Positions 35,729 to 44,983 of a stretch of DNA of 64,000 nucleotides are shown one piece after another. The translations under genes and the position numbers were made by a program. The notes beneath the pieces were generated by a model. The model did no database searches, was not told where the DNA came from, and saw only the letters and a program-made list of their open reading frames with translations. Position 1 is the stretch's first letter. Each line of letters opens with the position of its first letter. The DNA comes from Planctomycetota bacterium (GTDB taxonomy: Bacteria > Planctomycetota > UBA1135 > UBA2386). The stretch lies in contig JADJPQ010000003.1 of the NCBI GenBank assembly GCA_016713175.1, forward strand, positions 124,001-188,000, read 5' to 3'.

Positions 35729-38700
35729 CTACGGCCGCACGAGCGCGCGCAGCAGCCGCGTGAAGTTGCCGGTCGCGATGCCGGCCACCGGGAACGTCAG
35801 CGTCTGGAAACCTGCGGTCGCCCCGATCAACGCCGGATCGTTCGCCAACACGAACGGCACGGTGAAGCCGACCGGCACCGGCTGCGGCGCCAGCAGCGCG
35901 ATCGATGCACCCGGCAGCCCGGCCAGCAGCATGCCGTACGGGTGCACCGGGAACGTGCCATCCAGCGCGCCCATGAACCAGAACGAGAACCCGGGCGGGC
36001 CGGTCACCGTCAGCGTCGGCACCGAGCCGACCCGGATGGTGCCGTTCAGCACCATGTCCCACGCGCCCCGCTCGAACGCGCCGAGGTCAGGCAACGCCGC
36101 GCCGGTCAGCGCGTGATCGAGCACGCGCGAGTTCTCGTCGAAGTCCTTCGCGGTCTGTACGCCGATCGCCAGATCGGCGACGTTCAGGCACGGCGAAGCC
36201 GCTTGCAGATGCAAGTCACCGGTGGGCTGGGCGACGAACAGCGGATCGACGTTGGTGTTGCCATTGCTGCCGGCGAAACCGCCGTTGCTGCGCACGACTT
36301 GGGCACCGCCGCCGAAGTTGTCGAAGTTGCTCGCGTTGCCCCACGCGATCGAGTTGACGACCGTGCCGTTCCAGCCGTCGCGGCGGAAACCGCGGCCGCA
36401 GCCGGCGACGGTCGCATGCACGACATCGAAGCTGCCGCCGGTCAGGTGGAACCCGTGGCCGCCACAGCCCCACGCAACCAGGTTGCGCCCGCTGCCCGCG
36501 ATCTGCGACAGCACGAACCCGCGATCATATGCGCGATCGACCCGCACCGACCGCAACGCGACGTTCGGGCTGTCGACCGTCAGGCCGGGCACGAAGCCCG
36601 ACCCGGTGAACCGGATCACGACGTTCTCGAGCCGCGATGGCCCGGCGGTCGGCGTGCAGATGACGCCGCGCCATGCGGTCGGCGAGCCGGTGCTCACGCC
36701 GTTGCTGTTGGTGTCGCCGCCGAAGTCATCGTCGTTCAGATCGGTGAACACCACCGGCTCGTAGCCGGTGCCGCGCGCATCGATGCGGCCAGCGACATTG
36801 ACCTCGTGGGGGTTCTGACACTTCCACACCGTGCCCTGTTCGATCGTCAGCACGCCCGTTGGCGCCACCACCAGCGAAGTCGCCAGCACCAGCGCGCCGT
36901 TGATCATCGCCGCCGGACCGACCGTCAGGGCACCGGTCACCGTCCCCGAGGTGATCCGCAGGAAGTTGCCGTTGTTGTTGTTCGCCGCGGTGTTGTTGAC
37001 GAACCCGGGCACCGCCGTGATGTCCACACCCTCGACCGCGTAGTTGCCATTGCGCAGGAACGTGCAGTTCCGGACCGTCGGCCGCGCGCTGTTGTTCAGG
37101 TCCATGCCATGCGTGTAGCAGTCGCGGGTCACGCAGTTGCGGAACGTCGGATTGCAGCCGTTGAGCTCCAGGTTGGAGACGAACCCCGAGCCGCCGTAGC
37201 GGACATCGGCCCAGTCCAGCGTGCTCGCGCTGGCCCCGGCGCCGAACACCAGGCCGCGCCACGCCGTCGGACCGGCGGCGCCCGGACCGTCACCGTTGGT
37301 GTCGCCACCGGCACTGTCGTCGGCGATACCCGTGAACACGACCGGACTGCCGGCCGTACCCTGCGTCACCAGCGTGCCATCGATCGTGAACTCGTGCGGA
37401 TTGCGCAGCTTGACGTTCACGCCTGGCTGGAACGTCAGCGTGGCCCCCACTGGGATGCCGATCGTCGTGTCGATCACCACCGCACCACCGAGCATTGACC
37501 GCGGACCGATCGTCACGCTGCCGCTGACGCCGCCGGCCGTGACCCGCGCGTAGTTGCCGCCATTGCCCGACGCCGAGTTGTCGATCAGGCCCGGCACGGC
37601 ACCGATGGCGACGCCCTCGATCGCGAAGCTGCCGTTGGCAGTGAACGTGCACCGGGTGACCGTCGGCGCCGAATTGCCGTTCAGGTTCATGCCATGCGTG
37701 TAGCAGTGGCGGATCACGCAATCCGTGAACGTCGGGTTGCAGGCGTTCAGGTGGAGGTTGGATACGAAACCAGAACCGCCGTAGCGGATGTCGGTGAACG
37801 TCAGCGCGCTGTTGCCGGCTCCGGGGCCGAAGACGATGCCGCGCCAGGCCGTCGGCCCCGCCGTGCTCGGGCCGTCGCCATTGGTGTCACCACCGGCGCT
37901 GTCGTCGGCAATGCCGGTGAACACGACCGGATTGCCGGCCGTGCCCTGTGTGCGCAAGGTGCCGTCGATCGTGAACTCGTAGGCGTTGCGCAGCTTGACG
38001 ATCACACCAGCCTGCAGCGTCAACGTGCGATTGGCCGGCACGCCGATGTTCGCTTCGATCACGACGGCACCACTGATCATCGCCGCAGCGGCGATGGTCA
38101 GGTCGGCATCGACGCTGCCATCGGTGACGCGAGCATAGTTGCCGTTGTTGCCGGCGGCGCTGTTGCTGGCGAAACCGGCCAGGGCCCGGATCGGCGCGCC
38201 GTCGATGGCGAAGCCACCGTTGCCGGTGAACGTGCAACCGGCCACGGCCGGCCGCGAATTGCCGCTCAGATGCATGCCGTGCGTGTAGTTGTCCCGTACG
38301 ACACAGTTGGTGAACGTCGCATTGCAGGCGTTCAGGTGGAGGTTGGAGACGAAGCCGGAGCCGCCGTAGCGGATGTCGGCGCGGGTCAGCGCCGAAGCAC
38401 TCGCCGTGGCGGCGAACACGATGCCGCGCCAGGCCGCGGGGTTGCCGACGCTGGGTCCGTTGCCGTTGGTGTCCCCGCCGGCACTGTCGTCGGCCAGCGC
38501 GGTGAAGATCACCGGGTTGGCGGCGGTGCCGTTGCAGATCAACGTGCCGGCCACGTTCAGTTCGGTGGCGTTGAACTTGATGATGACCCCCGCCGGCAGC
38601 GTCAACGTCTGGCCCATGGCAACACTGAGGTTGCCGGTGGCGTGGTAGACGGCCGGCGCCAGGGTGCCGCTCAGCGCACCCGTCAGCGGGATCTGGGCGA

Positions 38701-38764
38701 GCAGCGAAGGAGCGAGGATCAGGGGAATCGCCAGGTGGGCGAGAAGGTGATTTCGGTGGGTCAT
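35729..38764 (-). CDS. Large exported beta-helix protein with 195-residue tandem repeats
   Basis: 1,011 residues. A signal peptide (IPLILAPSLLAQ) is followed by at least three nearly identical parallel beta-helix units. Each contains DDSAGGDTNGDGP, TAWRGIVF, RYGGSGFVSNL and THGM, with a fourth diverged unit. The units recur every 585 bp. The C-terminus carries the module PFVLANDPALIGATAGFQTLTF, as in other exported proteins here. No catalytic residues of a pectate lyase are recognised. The high Asn/Gly/Thr content fits an adhesin-like or scaffold surface protein. Start by the signal peptide; a frame 45 bases longer is not supported. Confidence 0.8.
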   Translation of the reverse strand: MTHRNHLLAHLAIPLILAPSLLAQIPLTGALSGTLAPAVYHATGNLSVAMGQTLTLPAGVIIKFNATELNVAGTLICNGTAANPVIFTALADDSAGGDTNGNGPSVGNPAAWRGIVFAATASASALTRADIRYGGSGFVSNLHLNACNATFTNCVVRDNYTHGMHLSGNSRPAVAGCTFTGNGGFAIDGAPIRALAGFASNSAAGNNGNYARVTDGSVDADLTIAAAAMISGAVVIEANIGVPANRTLTLQAGVIVKLRNAYEFTIDGTLRTQGTAGNPVVFTGIADDSAGGDTNGDGPSTAGPTAWRGIVFGPGAGNSALTFTDIRYGGSGFVSNLHLNACNPTFTDCVIRHCYTHGMNLNGNSAPTVTRCTFTANGSFAIEGVAIGAVPGLIDNSASGNGGNYARVTAGGVSGSVTIGPRSMLGGAVVIDTTIGIPVGATLTFQPGVNVKLRNPHEFTIDGTLVTQGTAGSPVVFTGIADDSAGGDTNGDGPGAAGPTAWRGLVFGAGASASTLDWADVRYGGSGFVSNLELNGCNPTFRNCVTRDCYTHGMDLNNSARPTVRNCTFLRNGNYAVEGVDITAVPGFVNNTAANNNNGNFLRITSGTVTGALTVGPAAMINGALVLATSLVVAPTGVLTIEQGTVWKCQNPHEVNVAGRIDARGTGYEPVVFTDLNDDDFGGDTNSNGVSTGSPTAWRGVICTPTAGPSRLENVVIRFTGSGFVPGLTVDSPNVALRSVRVDRAYDRGFVLSQIAGSGRNLVAWGCGGHGFHLTGGSFDVVHATVAGCGRGFRRDGWNGTVVNSIAWGNASNFDNFGGGAQVVRSNGGFAGSNGNTNVDPLFVAQPTGDLHLQAASPCLNVADLAIGVQTAKDFDENSRVLDHALTGAALPDLGAFERGAWDMVLNGTIRVGSVPTLTVTGPPGFSFWFMGALDGTFPVHPYGMLLAGLPGASIALLAPQPVPVGFTVPFVLANDPALIGATAGFQTLTFPVAGIATGNFTRLLRALVRP
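36780..38600 (-). repeat. Tandem coding repeats, period 585 bp (195 residues)
   Basis: Matching anchors recur exactly 585 bases apart: GTAGCGGATG at 37781 against GTAGCGG at 38366, GTAGCGG at 37196, and ttgcgcagct at 37401 against ttgcgcagct at 37986. A fourth, diverged copy lies near 36200-36780. Similarity is high at DNA level, which suggests recent duplication or gene conversion inside the beta-helix gene. Confidence 0.8.
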
Positions 38765-38838
38765 GGTCTGGTTCTGGGCTCGAGGGCCCGCGAGCGGCGG
38801 ACCTGGCACGACCAGCCGTTGCCACGTCGGGACCGGAT

Positions 38839-39187
38839 GTGACGGCGATTCTCGAGATCGCGTCTACGCTCGAGCGCACGTCCTGGCTGCCGGACCGCAC
38901 GTTCGCTCAGATACACGCCGGTCGCTTGCGCACGGCCGTCTGCAGCGGCCAGGCCGTGGTCCTGCTGCGGCTGGCGATCGCCAGCAAGGACGGCGATTGG
39001 ATCCTGCGGGAAGATCAAGAAGCCATCGACCACGTGCTTGGCTGCCTGGACGGCGCGGCGCCCGCTACCGCTTCGGGGCGCCACTCGATCTGCGCTGGTT
39101 GCGGGCTGGCTGGAGTTCGCACTTCGAGTTCCGGCTCGGTGAAGCGCGAATCCGCACCGACTTCTTCACCCGACCTCCACGCGTGTC
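38839..39187 (+). pseudogene. Frameshifted and truncated plus-strand gene (nucleotidyltransferase-like remnant)
   Basis: Starts with GTG at 38839 and reads IASTLERTSWLPDRTFAQIHAGRL, then a coherent segment ending DHVLGCLDGA. A single-base loss near 39057, in a GC-rich run, shifts the frame, and the message continues in the other frame as GARYRFGAPLDLRWLRAGWSSHFEFRLGEARIRTDFFTRPPRV. The two halves join into one plausible protein. After about 39187 the coding signal stops, in the middle of the antisense exported gene. The family is unknown to me; the combined segment has the look of nucleotidyltransferase-like proteins. A sequencing error at the frameshift cannot be excluded. Confidence 0.45.
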
Positions 39188-39527
39188 CGCGCAAGACGCG
39201 GGCCAGGCAATTCCAAAGGCGCTCAGGCTCTCGCACATCGCCAGACCAGCCTTTGAATCCCATGGCAACCTCCAGTTCGGCGAGAAACCACCGAGGGCCC
39301 TGCTTGGAGTCGATCTGGATGCCCTCGACGATGCGAGCAAGGTCACCGAACTGCAGCGTGCGCAACATCTGCAGGAGCGCGGCCCTCGTGCTGACTTGTC
39401 CGGCAAGGGACAACTGCACGAATGCCCGATGGATGGCATCTGGAACAAAGTGTCGCTGCGCGCTCCCATTGCCGCACAGGAGGAACAGGAACGCCACGAC
39501 CGGGAGGAGCCGCACCAGCGACCGCAT
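39015..39527 (-). CDS. Small exported protein, C-terminus probably foreign sequence
   Basis: 170 residues with a signal peptide (LVRLLPVVAFLFLLCGNGSAQ). The mature part to about residue 115 is helical (IHRAFVQLSLAGQVSTRAALLQMLRTLQFGDLARIVEGIQ). The last 50-55 residues read antisense through the plus-strand remnant, so the native C-terminus was probably lost at the junction near 39187. Last gene of the TIR operon, 15 bp after the 812-residue protein. Function unknown. Confidence 0.5.
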   Translation of the reverse strand: MRSLVRLLPVVAFLFLLCGNGSAQRHFVPDAIHRAFVQLSLAGQVSTRAALLQMLRTLQFGDLARIVEGIQIDSKQGPRWFLAELEVAMGFKGWSGDVREPERLWNCLARVLRGHAWRSGEEVGADSRFTEPELEVRTPASPQPAQIEWRPEAVAGAAPSRQPSTWSMAS

Positions 39528-39542
39528 GGACCAGAGGCCCCG

Positions 39543-41981
39543 CTACTCTCCTTGGATCACATCCAACAGCTGTTCCGCACTGCGAAGGTACTCATGCAGC
39601 GCGACAAAACCCTCGACGCCACGCAATGGGTAGGCAGGGTCTAGGCGCAACTGGCGCAACAGCTCCTCGCGCTTGGCCTGCTCCTCGCCGGCAAGCCGCC
39701 GCGCTTTGTCCAACGCGGCGGTTTCGGCACTCTCGTCCTCTTCGAGGTACTTCTCGAAAGCGGCGTCCGCTGCCGCCCGCGCGTTTCGCCAGGTCTGCAC
39801 GGCCTCCGGGCGGATTCCGGCGGCATTCTCGATCAGCTTCTCCTGCTCTTGTTCGAGTTGCTCGATCAAGTCCGAGTGCGCTTCCAACGCCGCGAGCATC
39901 CGCTCGACGTCCGCTTCGTCGACCGCACCGAGATGCAGTCCTGCCACCATGCGGGTGGCCTGGTCCCGGAACGGCGCCTCCACGGCGGCAGCGCCGGCGC
40001 GAATGCGACCCTGCAGTTGTTGGACCTTCGCTTCGAGCACTGCAACCTGCTGCTTGCGCAGTTCCTCGCGATTCAGCGCACCCGCGGGCGCGAACTCGTC
40101 CTCGGTCAGCACCAGCGACTCACACGGTCGGGAAGTTCCCGCCCTGGCCTTCACACCATGGGTCGGAATGCGACTCTTCGTCGCCCAGCGGCATACAGCC
40201 AGCACCGCTGCGAACGCATTCAGGCGCGCGTAGTCACGACTGGCAGTCAGGATGTCCGGGGCCACCTGGCGAAAGCGCGCGCCGAAGGTCTCGACGACTG
40301 CATCGTCTTCGTCAAAGCCGACGGCATCCAGGTAGACGCCTCGAGGGATGGTCGGCTGGGTCGAGGAGATCGACAGGACGCCGGCGTCGTTCGTGAGATT
40401 CACATCGGTGTCGGTGAACTTCCAGGTTCCGACTGCACTGTGCAGCCACCGTTCGATCGCCGGCCACTTCTCACCCCCGATCGTGGCCTCGACCATCGCC
40501 CGCAAGTGGACCTTGACGATCGGCAGCGAGTCGACCATCAACGCACTCCAGGCGAGGTCGAAAGCCGCGATCTTCGGGTTGGTCACGACCTCGAACTGAC
40601 GTCCGATTCGGGTGATCCGATCCTCTCCGAGTTCGAAGTACGGCACCGGATCCGTCAGACCGACGAGACCGACGCCATGACCGTCCTCCATGACCCCATC
40701 GCCGCTGCCAAGCAGGGCGGTTGCGGCGAGAACGTCCTCCTCGCGCACACACGACATCACCGCGACACTCCCGTCGCTGAAGAACAGCCGAAGCAATCCG
40801 ATTTCGGGCGCCAGGCGACTACCGGTCCAGACCAGACTCTCCGGCGTCTTGTCGAACTGCCCGTTCACGTCCCCGCCGAACACGACACCGCCAAAGCCGC
40901 GACCCGTGCGAATCATGGACCGGAACGTCCGCGCGCCGGCGCTACCGTAGTGCTTTGCCTGGAATCGCACGTACGCCTCGGCGGTCCGGCGAAGCACCGC
41001 CGGCGGTGGCTCGAGTTTGACCCCGCCGCCACCCGGCAAGACCGGCTTGAAATCCGGCCCGACCCTCGGGCCATTCACGTTGGGCCGAGGCCCGTCACCG
41101 GAAGGCTTTGGCCGATTCGGGGTACCTTGCCCGCCGCTGGATCCACCACCAGAACCGCCACCGGGGCCACCCCCTGAGTCGGGGACATCCCAACGCGGAT
41201 TGCCGTCGGTCGGTGGGTCGAAACGGCCTTTGCCGTCCTTGCCGACAGCGCTCGGGTTGGAGCGGAAAGTGTTCAGCAGGTCATCGTGGTTCGCAGCGTA
41301 GGAGTACTTGCGCAGCGCCTCGACCGCCGCTTCCAGCATCGGCGTGTGCAACGCATGGGGCGCCTTGGCGAGGCCACGCAACAAGGCATCGCTGCGATTG
41401 CGGCTGGTCACCAGGATCGAATACGCCTCGTCGGTGCTCAGGCGGAACTGGCGCAACAGAATCCCCGTGACATCGCCCACCGGGTCGGCGGCGACGTACT
41501 CACCGAGCCGCAGGATCACCTGACGGTGCCTTGGCTCGATCCGATCGATCGGAACGTCGGCGCCCTGGAACGAGAACCGCACTACAGGCTCAACGGGCCC
41601 GAGATCCCTGAGCAGAGGATCGTGGCGAGCGGCGTCGTATTGCTGGGCCAGGGCTCGCGACAGCAGCGCGAGGAACCGGCCGCCGCTCTTTGGTTCGACC
41701 CGCTCGGCAGCCAGGAACGCCTCGTGGATCTTGCGAACCGCCGGCATCTGCTGCCAGGCATCGCGGTCCGGTGGCGAGAAGTCCCCGAGCTTGGCGAGCA
41801 CGTCGGTCAGGACTTCGTGCGAGTCCCCGACCGCACCGTACTTGGCCAACTGCTCGATGACCTTCTTCTCCTGCTCGGTCTGGGCCGAACAGGAAATGAC
41901 GAAGAGGAGACCGAGCACGAACGCCTGCAAGCAGCGTCCCGCCCGCGCAAGTTGGGCTGAAAGCGATCGGATCGTGAACAT
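39543..41981 (-). CDS. Large exported protein with Gly/Pro-rich linker and coiled coil
   Basis: 812 residues. The N-terminus VLGLLFVISCSAQ may be a lipobox (SCS). Helical N-terminal region to about residue 255, a Gly/Ser/Pro linker (GGGPGGGSGGGSSGGQGTPNRP), then a mixed domain with RMIRTGRGFGGVVFGGDVNGQF-like text and SDGSVAVMSCVREEDVLAATALL. The C-terminal 170 residues are a coiled coil (VAVLEAKVQQLQGRIRAG, DLIEQLEQEQEKLIENAAG). The segment RTGRGFGGVVFGG is somewhat like the N-terminal barrel of trypsin-type proteases, but no catalytic triad was assigned. It lies 58 bp downstream of the TIR gene, same strand. Family unknown. Confidence 0.6.
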   Translation of the reverse strand: MFTIRSLSAQLARAGRCLQAFVLGLLFVISCSAQTEQEKKVIEQLAKYGAVGDSHEVLTDVLAKLGDFSPPDRDAWQQMPAVRKIHEAFLAAERVEPKSGGRFLALLSRALAQQYDAARHDPLLRDLGPVEPVVRFSFQGADVPIDRIEPRHRQVILRLGEYVAADPVGDVTGILLRQFRLSTDEAYSILVTSRNRSDALLRGLAKAPHALHTPMLEAAVEALRKYSYAANHDDLLNTFRSNPSAVGKDGKGRFDPPTDGNPRWDVPDSGGGPGGGSGGGSSGGQGTPNRPKPSGDGPRPNVNGPRVGPDFKPVLPGGGGVKLEPPPAVLRRTAEAYVRFQAKHYGSAGARTFRSMIRTGRGFGGVVFGGDVNGQFDKTPESLVWTGSRLAPEIGLLRLFFSDGSVAVMSCVREEDVLAATALLGSGDGVMEDGHGVGLVGLTDPVPYFELGEDRITRIGRQFEVVTNPKIAAFDLAWSALMVDSLPIVKVHLRAMVEATIGGEKWPAIERWLHSAVGTWKFTDTDVNLTNDAGVLSISSTQPTIPRGVYLDAVGFDEDDAVVETFGARFRQVAPDILTASRDYARLNAFAAVLAVCRWATKSRIPTHGVKARAGTSRPCESLVLTEDEFAPAGALNREELRKQQVAVLEAKVQQLQGRIRAGAAAVEAPFRDQATRMVAGLHLGAVDEADVERMLAALEAHSDLIEQLEQEQEKLIENAAGIRPEAVQTWRNARAAADAAFEKYLEEDESAETAALDKARRLAGEEQAKREELLRQLRLDPAYPLRGVEGFVALHEYLRSAEQLLDVIQGE

Positions 41982-42039
41982 GGTTGTCCTCGAGAAGGGA
42001 AACGGTCTGGCTGGCGCCGACTGAGCCGGTGGGGCCCAG

Positions 42040-42888
42040 TCAGATCTTGTCGATGTGGTCCAGAATGAAGCGGGTGCGTGCCTCGGCTGCGGTAGCCGGA
42101 AGCTGGGTGTACGGAATGGCCAACATCAATGCGGCGTACATCCGCGGTCCCTGCAATCGAGCCTGGTCAAGAGCGACGTGCCAGAAGTGACGAGCCGGGC
42201 GTAGGCCTGGCAACGCAGTCTCTGGAATCATCATCGGGCGGTCGTCGCCAGGGTCCGCCTCGCGGCGCAACTCGTTGGCCTTCCGAATGATGCCGATCGC
42301 GTCGTCCACTGGGACCACTTCGGCGACTCCTTGGATCAGCTCCAGGCCGGCGTACTTCGCGTCGACGAGTGGACCACGCGGAAAATCCCGTACCCGAACG
42401 TGACCGTCACTGGAAAGGGGCAATGGCGTGCTGGGGCCGGAAAGCGACGACCCAGCGGTCGCAATCGATTGTCGGCCTGCGACCGGCGAGCAGCATGAGA
42501 GATTGCGTGTCGCCCATTCCCGAATGTCAGCCAGCACTTCGTGATCCCGTTCACCGACTCGGCGAACGGCCTGGAAACCGCCGAGCCCGTATGGCGAACT
42601 CGAGTCATCCAGGAAGACCGGCAACAATGGCCGCCGGGCCGACCGATGCGCCCGGATGGCCGTGATGATCTCGTCCTGGACATAGGGCGACCTCACCCCG
42701 ATGTTGTCCAGCAGCAGAATGCTCGCATGAGCCTGCCGTTGCACCGCCGGCAACGCGTTCATCCACGCCTGGCCGGGCGGCACGTCGTCCTTGGCAACGA
42801 ACACCGTGCGAGGTTGAAGGTCGTGCTTCACTGCCCGAGCAAACGTCAGCTGGTGCTCCGGATACGCCAAGAAAATGCAGTAGGTCAT
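42040..42888 (-). CDS. TIR-domain protein with unknown C-terminal domain
   Basis: 282 residues. Residues 1-100 follow the TIR fold: MTYCIFLAYPEHQLTFARAV (strand A), RTVFVAKDDVPPGQAW, ASILLLDNIGVRSPYVQDEIITAI and RRPLLPVFLDD. The glutamate that acts in TIR NAD hydrolases corresponds to Glu73 in SPYVQDEI. The C-terminal 180 residues (VRVRDFPRGPLVDAKYAGLELIQG, RPARHFWHVALDQARLQGPRMYAALM) match nothing I know. Bacterial TIR proteins act mostly in anti-phage defence or cell-death signalling, with NADase activity set off by a partner domain. The start was taken at MTYC because TIR domains begin at once. The next two genes on the strand are exported proteins. Confidence 0.65.
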   Translation of the reverse strand: MTYCIFLAYPEHQLTFARAVKHDLQPRTVFVAKDDVPPGQAWMNALPAVQRQAHASILLLDNIGVRSPYVQDEIITAIRAHRSARRPLLPVFLDDSSSPYGLGGFQAVRRVGERDHEVLADIREWATRNLSCCSPVAGRQSIATAGSSLSGPSTPLPLSSDGHVRVRDFPRGPLVDAKYAGLELIQGVAEVVPVDDAIGIIRKANELRREADPGDDRPMMIPETALPGLRPARHFWHVALDQARLQGPRMYAALMLAIPYTQLPATAAEARTRFILDHIDKI

Positions 42889-43047
42889 CGCCAGTACGTT
42901 CTCGCGGATTCGGAGTCCACGCAAGCCGAGCACAGATTGCGACTGGAAGGCGCTCACCAAGGTCCGATCCAGCCGGATTCGCTCAGGTCGTAGCCCGTGG
43001 CACAACCACCCCGTGCACGCGACGGCCAGCACTCGACCTCGCCCTTG

Positions 43048-43731
43048 TCAGCGCCGTTCGTCGGCGACGATCCTGCCGTCCAACATCCGGATGACCCGCC
43101 GCGCCCGCGCCGCCAACCGATCGTCGTGGGTCACGACCACCAGCGTGCGGCCCTCCCGCCACAGTTCTTCGAGCAACGCGAGGATCTCGGTACCCGAACG
43201 CGAATCCAGATTGCCGGTCGGCTCGTCGGCGAGCAACAACTCCGGCGCAGCGATCAGAGCCCGCGCGATCGCGACGCGCTGCTGCTGGCCGCCGCTCAGC
43301 TCGCGCGGCAGATGGCGCAACCGTTCGCCGAGGCCGACGCGAGCCAGCATCGCCGCAGCACGATCTTGCCGTTCGTGCGGCGGCACGCCGGCGTAGCGCA
43401 ACGGCAGCGCGGCATTGGCCTGCGCCGTCGCGCCCGGCAGCAGATGGAACGACTGGAACACGAAGCCGATCTTGCGCCGCTGCGCCGCCAGCTCGTCGGG
43501 TGATAGGGTCGCGACTTCGGCGCCGGCCAACCGGTAGCTGCCCGCCGTCGGACGATCGAGGCAGCCGAGCAGGTGCATCAGCGTCGACTTGCCCGAACCG
43601 GACGGACCGGTCAGTGCCACGTACTCGCCGCGATCGATGTCGAGATCCACGCCGGCCAACGCCGCGACCTCGGCGCCGTCCTTGGCGTAGACCTTGGTCA
43701 CGCCGGATAGCCGCAGCAACGGTTCAGTCAT
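43048..43731 (-). CDS. MacB/LolD-type ABC transporter ATPase
   Basis: 227 residues. Walker A GPSGSGKS at 42-49, Q-loop FVFQSFHLLPG, signature LSGGQQQR, Walker B LLLADEPTGNLDSRSG and H-loop VVTHD. The FQSFHLLP and LADEPTGNLD wording is that of the MacB/LolD/FtsE group. Last gene of a four-gene set: adaptor, permease, permease, ATPase. It overlaps the permease stop by 8 bp. It likely powers export of an antibiotic, peptide or lipid through the MacA-like adaptor. Confidence 0.92.
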   Translation of the reverse strand: MTEPLLRLSGVTKVYAKDGAEVAALAGVDLDIDRGEYVALTGPSGSGKSTLMHLLGCLDRPTAGSYRLAGAEVATLSPDELAAQRRKIGFVFQSFHLLPGATAQANAALPLRYAGVPPHERQDRAAAMLARVGLGERLRHLPRELSGGQQQRVAIARALIAAPELLLADEPTGNLDSRSGTEILALLEELWREGRTLVVVTHDDRLAARARRVIRMLDGRIVADERR

Positions 43732-44983
43732 GACGCAGAGCCTCCACGGGCATCACCGCAGCAGCGCGCGCGGCCGGATACCGACCAGCGAACGCCGCGG
43801 CCAGGCCGAGCAGCGACGCGATCAGCGCCGCGGTCGCCGGCGCCAGCGCCGGTGTACCGAGATAGTTGCGGGCATCGGCCGGCAGCGGCAGTTGACCCAG
43901 CGCCGCCAACAGCAACGCGGCGAGCAACAGACCGATGCCGCCACCGAGCAGGACGACGGCGACCGTCTCCAGCAGCTGCCGCCTCCGGATCTGCGCCGGT
44001 GTCGCGCCGAGCGCCAGCCGCAGCCCGATCTCGGGCACCCGTTCCTCCACCAGCACGAACATCATGTTGGCGACCGACAGGGCAGCGACCAGGAGCCCGA
44101 GCACGCCGAGAATCGCCAGGAACCAGCGCGTGCCGAGCACGATGCCGCGGATCTGTCCGGCCTGGGCCGCGTGGTCGACCACGCGAACCGCGGCCAGATC
44201 GTCGGGCGCGAAACCGTTGCGTGCCGCCAGCAGCGCACGCAACGCGGTGACTGCGACGCTGGAGTTCGCTGGATCCCGCAGCCGCGTCAGCACGTAGCCG
44301 CAGGTCCGCAAACCGCGGATCGCCTGTGCCGTAGCAAACGGTACCAGCACCTTCAGTGCGTCGTCGCCGCCGTACTGCATCATCTGCGCGCGCGGGCTCA
44401 ACACGCCGACGATCTGGAACGGCGCATCGAACACGCGCAGGGTCCGGCCCACCACGTCGGCGGTCCCGTACAACTGCCGAGCCAGCGTCGCGCCGATCAC
44501 CGCGACGCGGCGGCGTTCCTGTTCGTCGGTCCGCGAGAAGAACCGGCCGCCAGTCTCCAGATCGACCCCGCGGATGAACGCCCAATCGGCGCCCACCGCG
44601 CTGATCAGCGGATTGGCCGAACGTTCGTCGACATCGGCGATGACACGGCCGTTGATCTGCGCGTCCGGACTGGCTGCCACCACCTCCCGGGCCGCCGCCA
44701 CTCGTTCGAGGTCGGCGGGCAACAGCGGCAGCGCCCGACCGGCCGGCTGGCCGCCGTGCGCGCGCGAAGTCACGCCACCCGACCAGCGCAGCATCGCGTC
44801 CCCGGCGCGTTGCAAGGCCTGATCCATCGCCGCGGCAAAGCCGTCACCGAACGCCAGCAGCACCGACAGGCCCAGCGTGCCGAAGCAGATGCCCAGCACG
44901 ACCGGCAGCAATCGTCGACGCACGGCCCAGGCCTCACGACATGGCTCGGTGACCTCCGCCCACGCGTTCGCCAGACTGATCAT
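43724..44983 (-). CDS. MacB-type ABC transporter permease
   Basis: 419 residues. One N-terminal helix (LLPVVLGICFGTLGLSVLLAFGDGF), a large periplasmic domain with MacB-like text (VAVIGATLARQLYGTADVVGRTLRVFDAPFQIVGVLSPRAQMMQYGGDDALKVLVPFATAQ), and three C-terminal helices with EIGLRLALGATPAQIRRRQLLETVAV, the FtsX/MacB coupling motif. The stop overlaps the start of the ATPase gene and its start overlaps the stop of the upstream permease by 4 bp. Paired with another permease of the same fold, so the transporter may be heteromeric. Confidence 0.85.
   Translation of the reverse strand: MISLANAWAEVTEPCREAWAVRRRLLPVVLGICFGTLGLSVLLAFGDGFAAAMDQALQRAGDAMLRWSGGVTSRAHGGQPAGRALPLLPADLERVAAAREVVAASPDAQINGRVIADVDERSANPLISAVGADWAFIRGVDLETGGRFFSRTDEQERRRVAVIGATLARQLYGTADVVGRTLRVFDAPFQIVGVLSPRAQMMQYGGDDALKVLVPFATAQAIRGLRTCGYVLTRLRDPANSSVAVTALRALLAARNGFAPDDLAAVRVVDHAAQAGQIRGIVLGTRWFLAILGVLGLLVAALSVANMMFVLVEERVPEIGLRLALGATPAQIRRRQLLETVAVVLLGGGIGLLLAALLLAALGQLPLPADARNYLGTPALAPATAALIASLLGLAAAFAGRYPAARAAAVMPVEALRHD

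Noticed and set aside
36200..38600. CRISPR-like array
   Set aside because: The repeats are 585 bp coding units inside one beta-helix gene, not short repeats with spacers.
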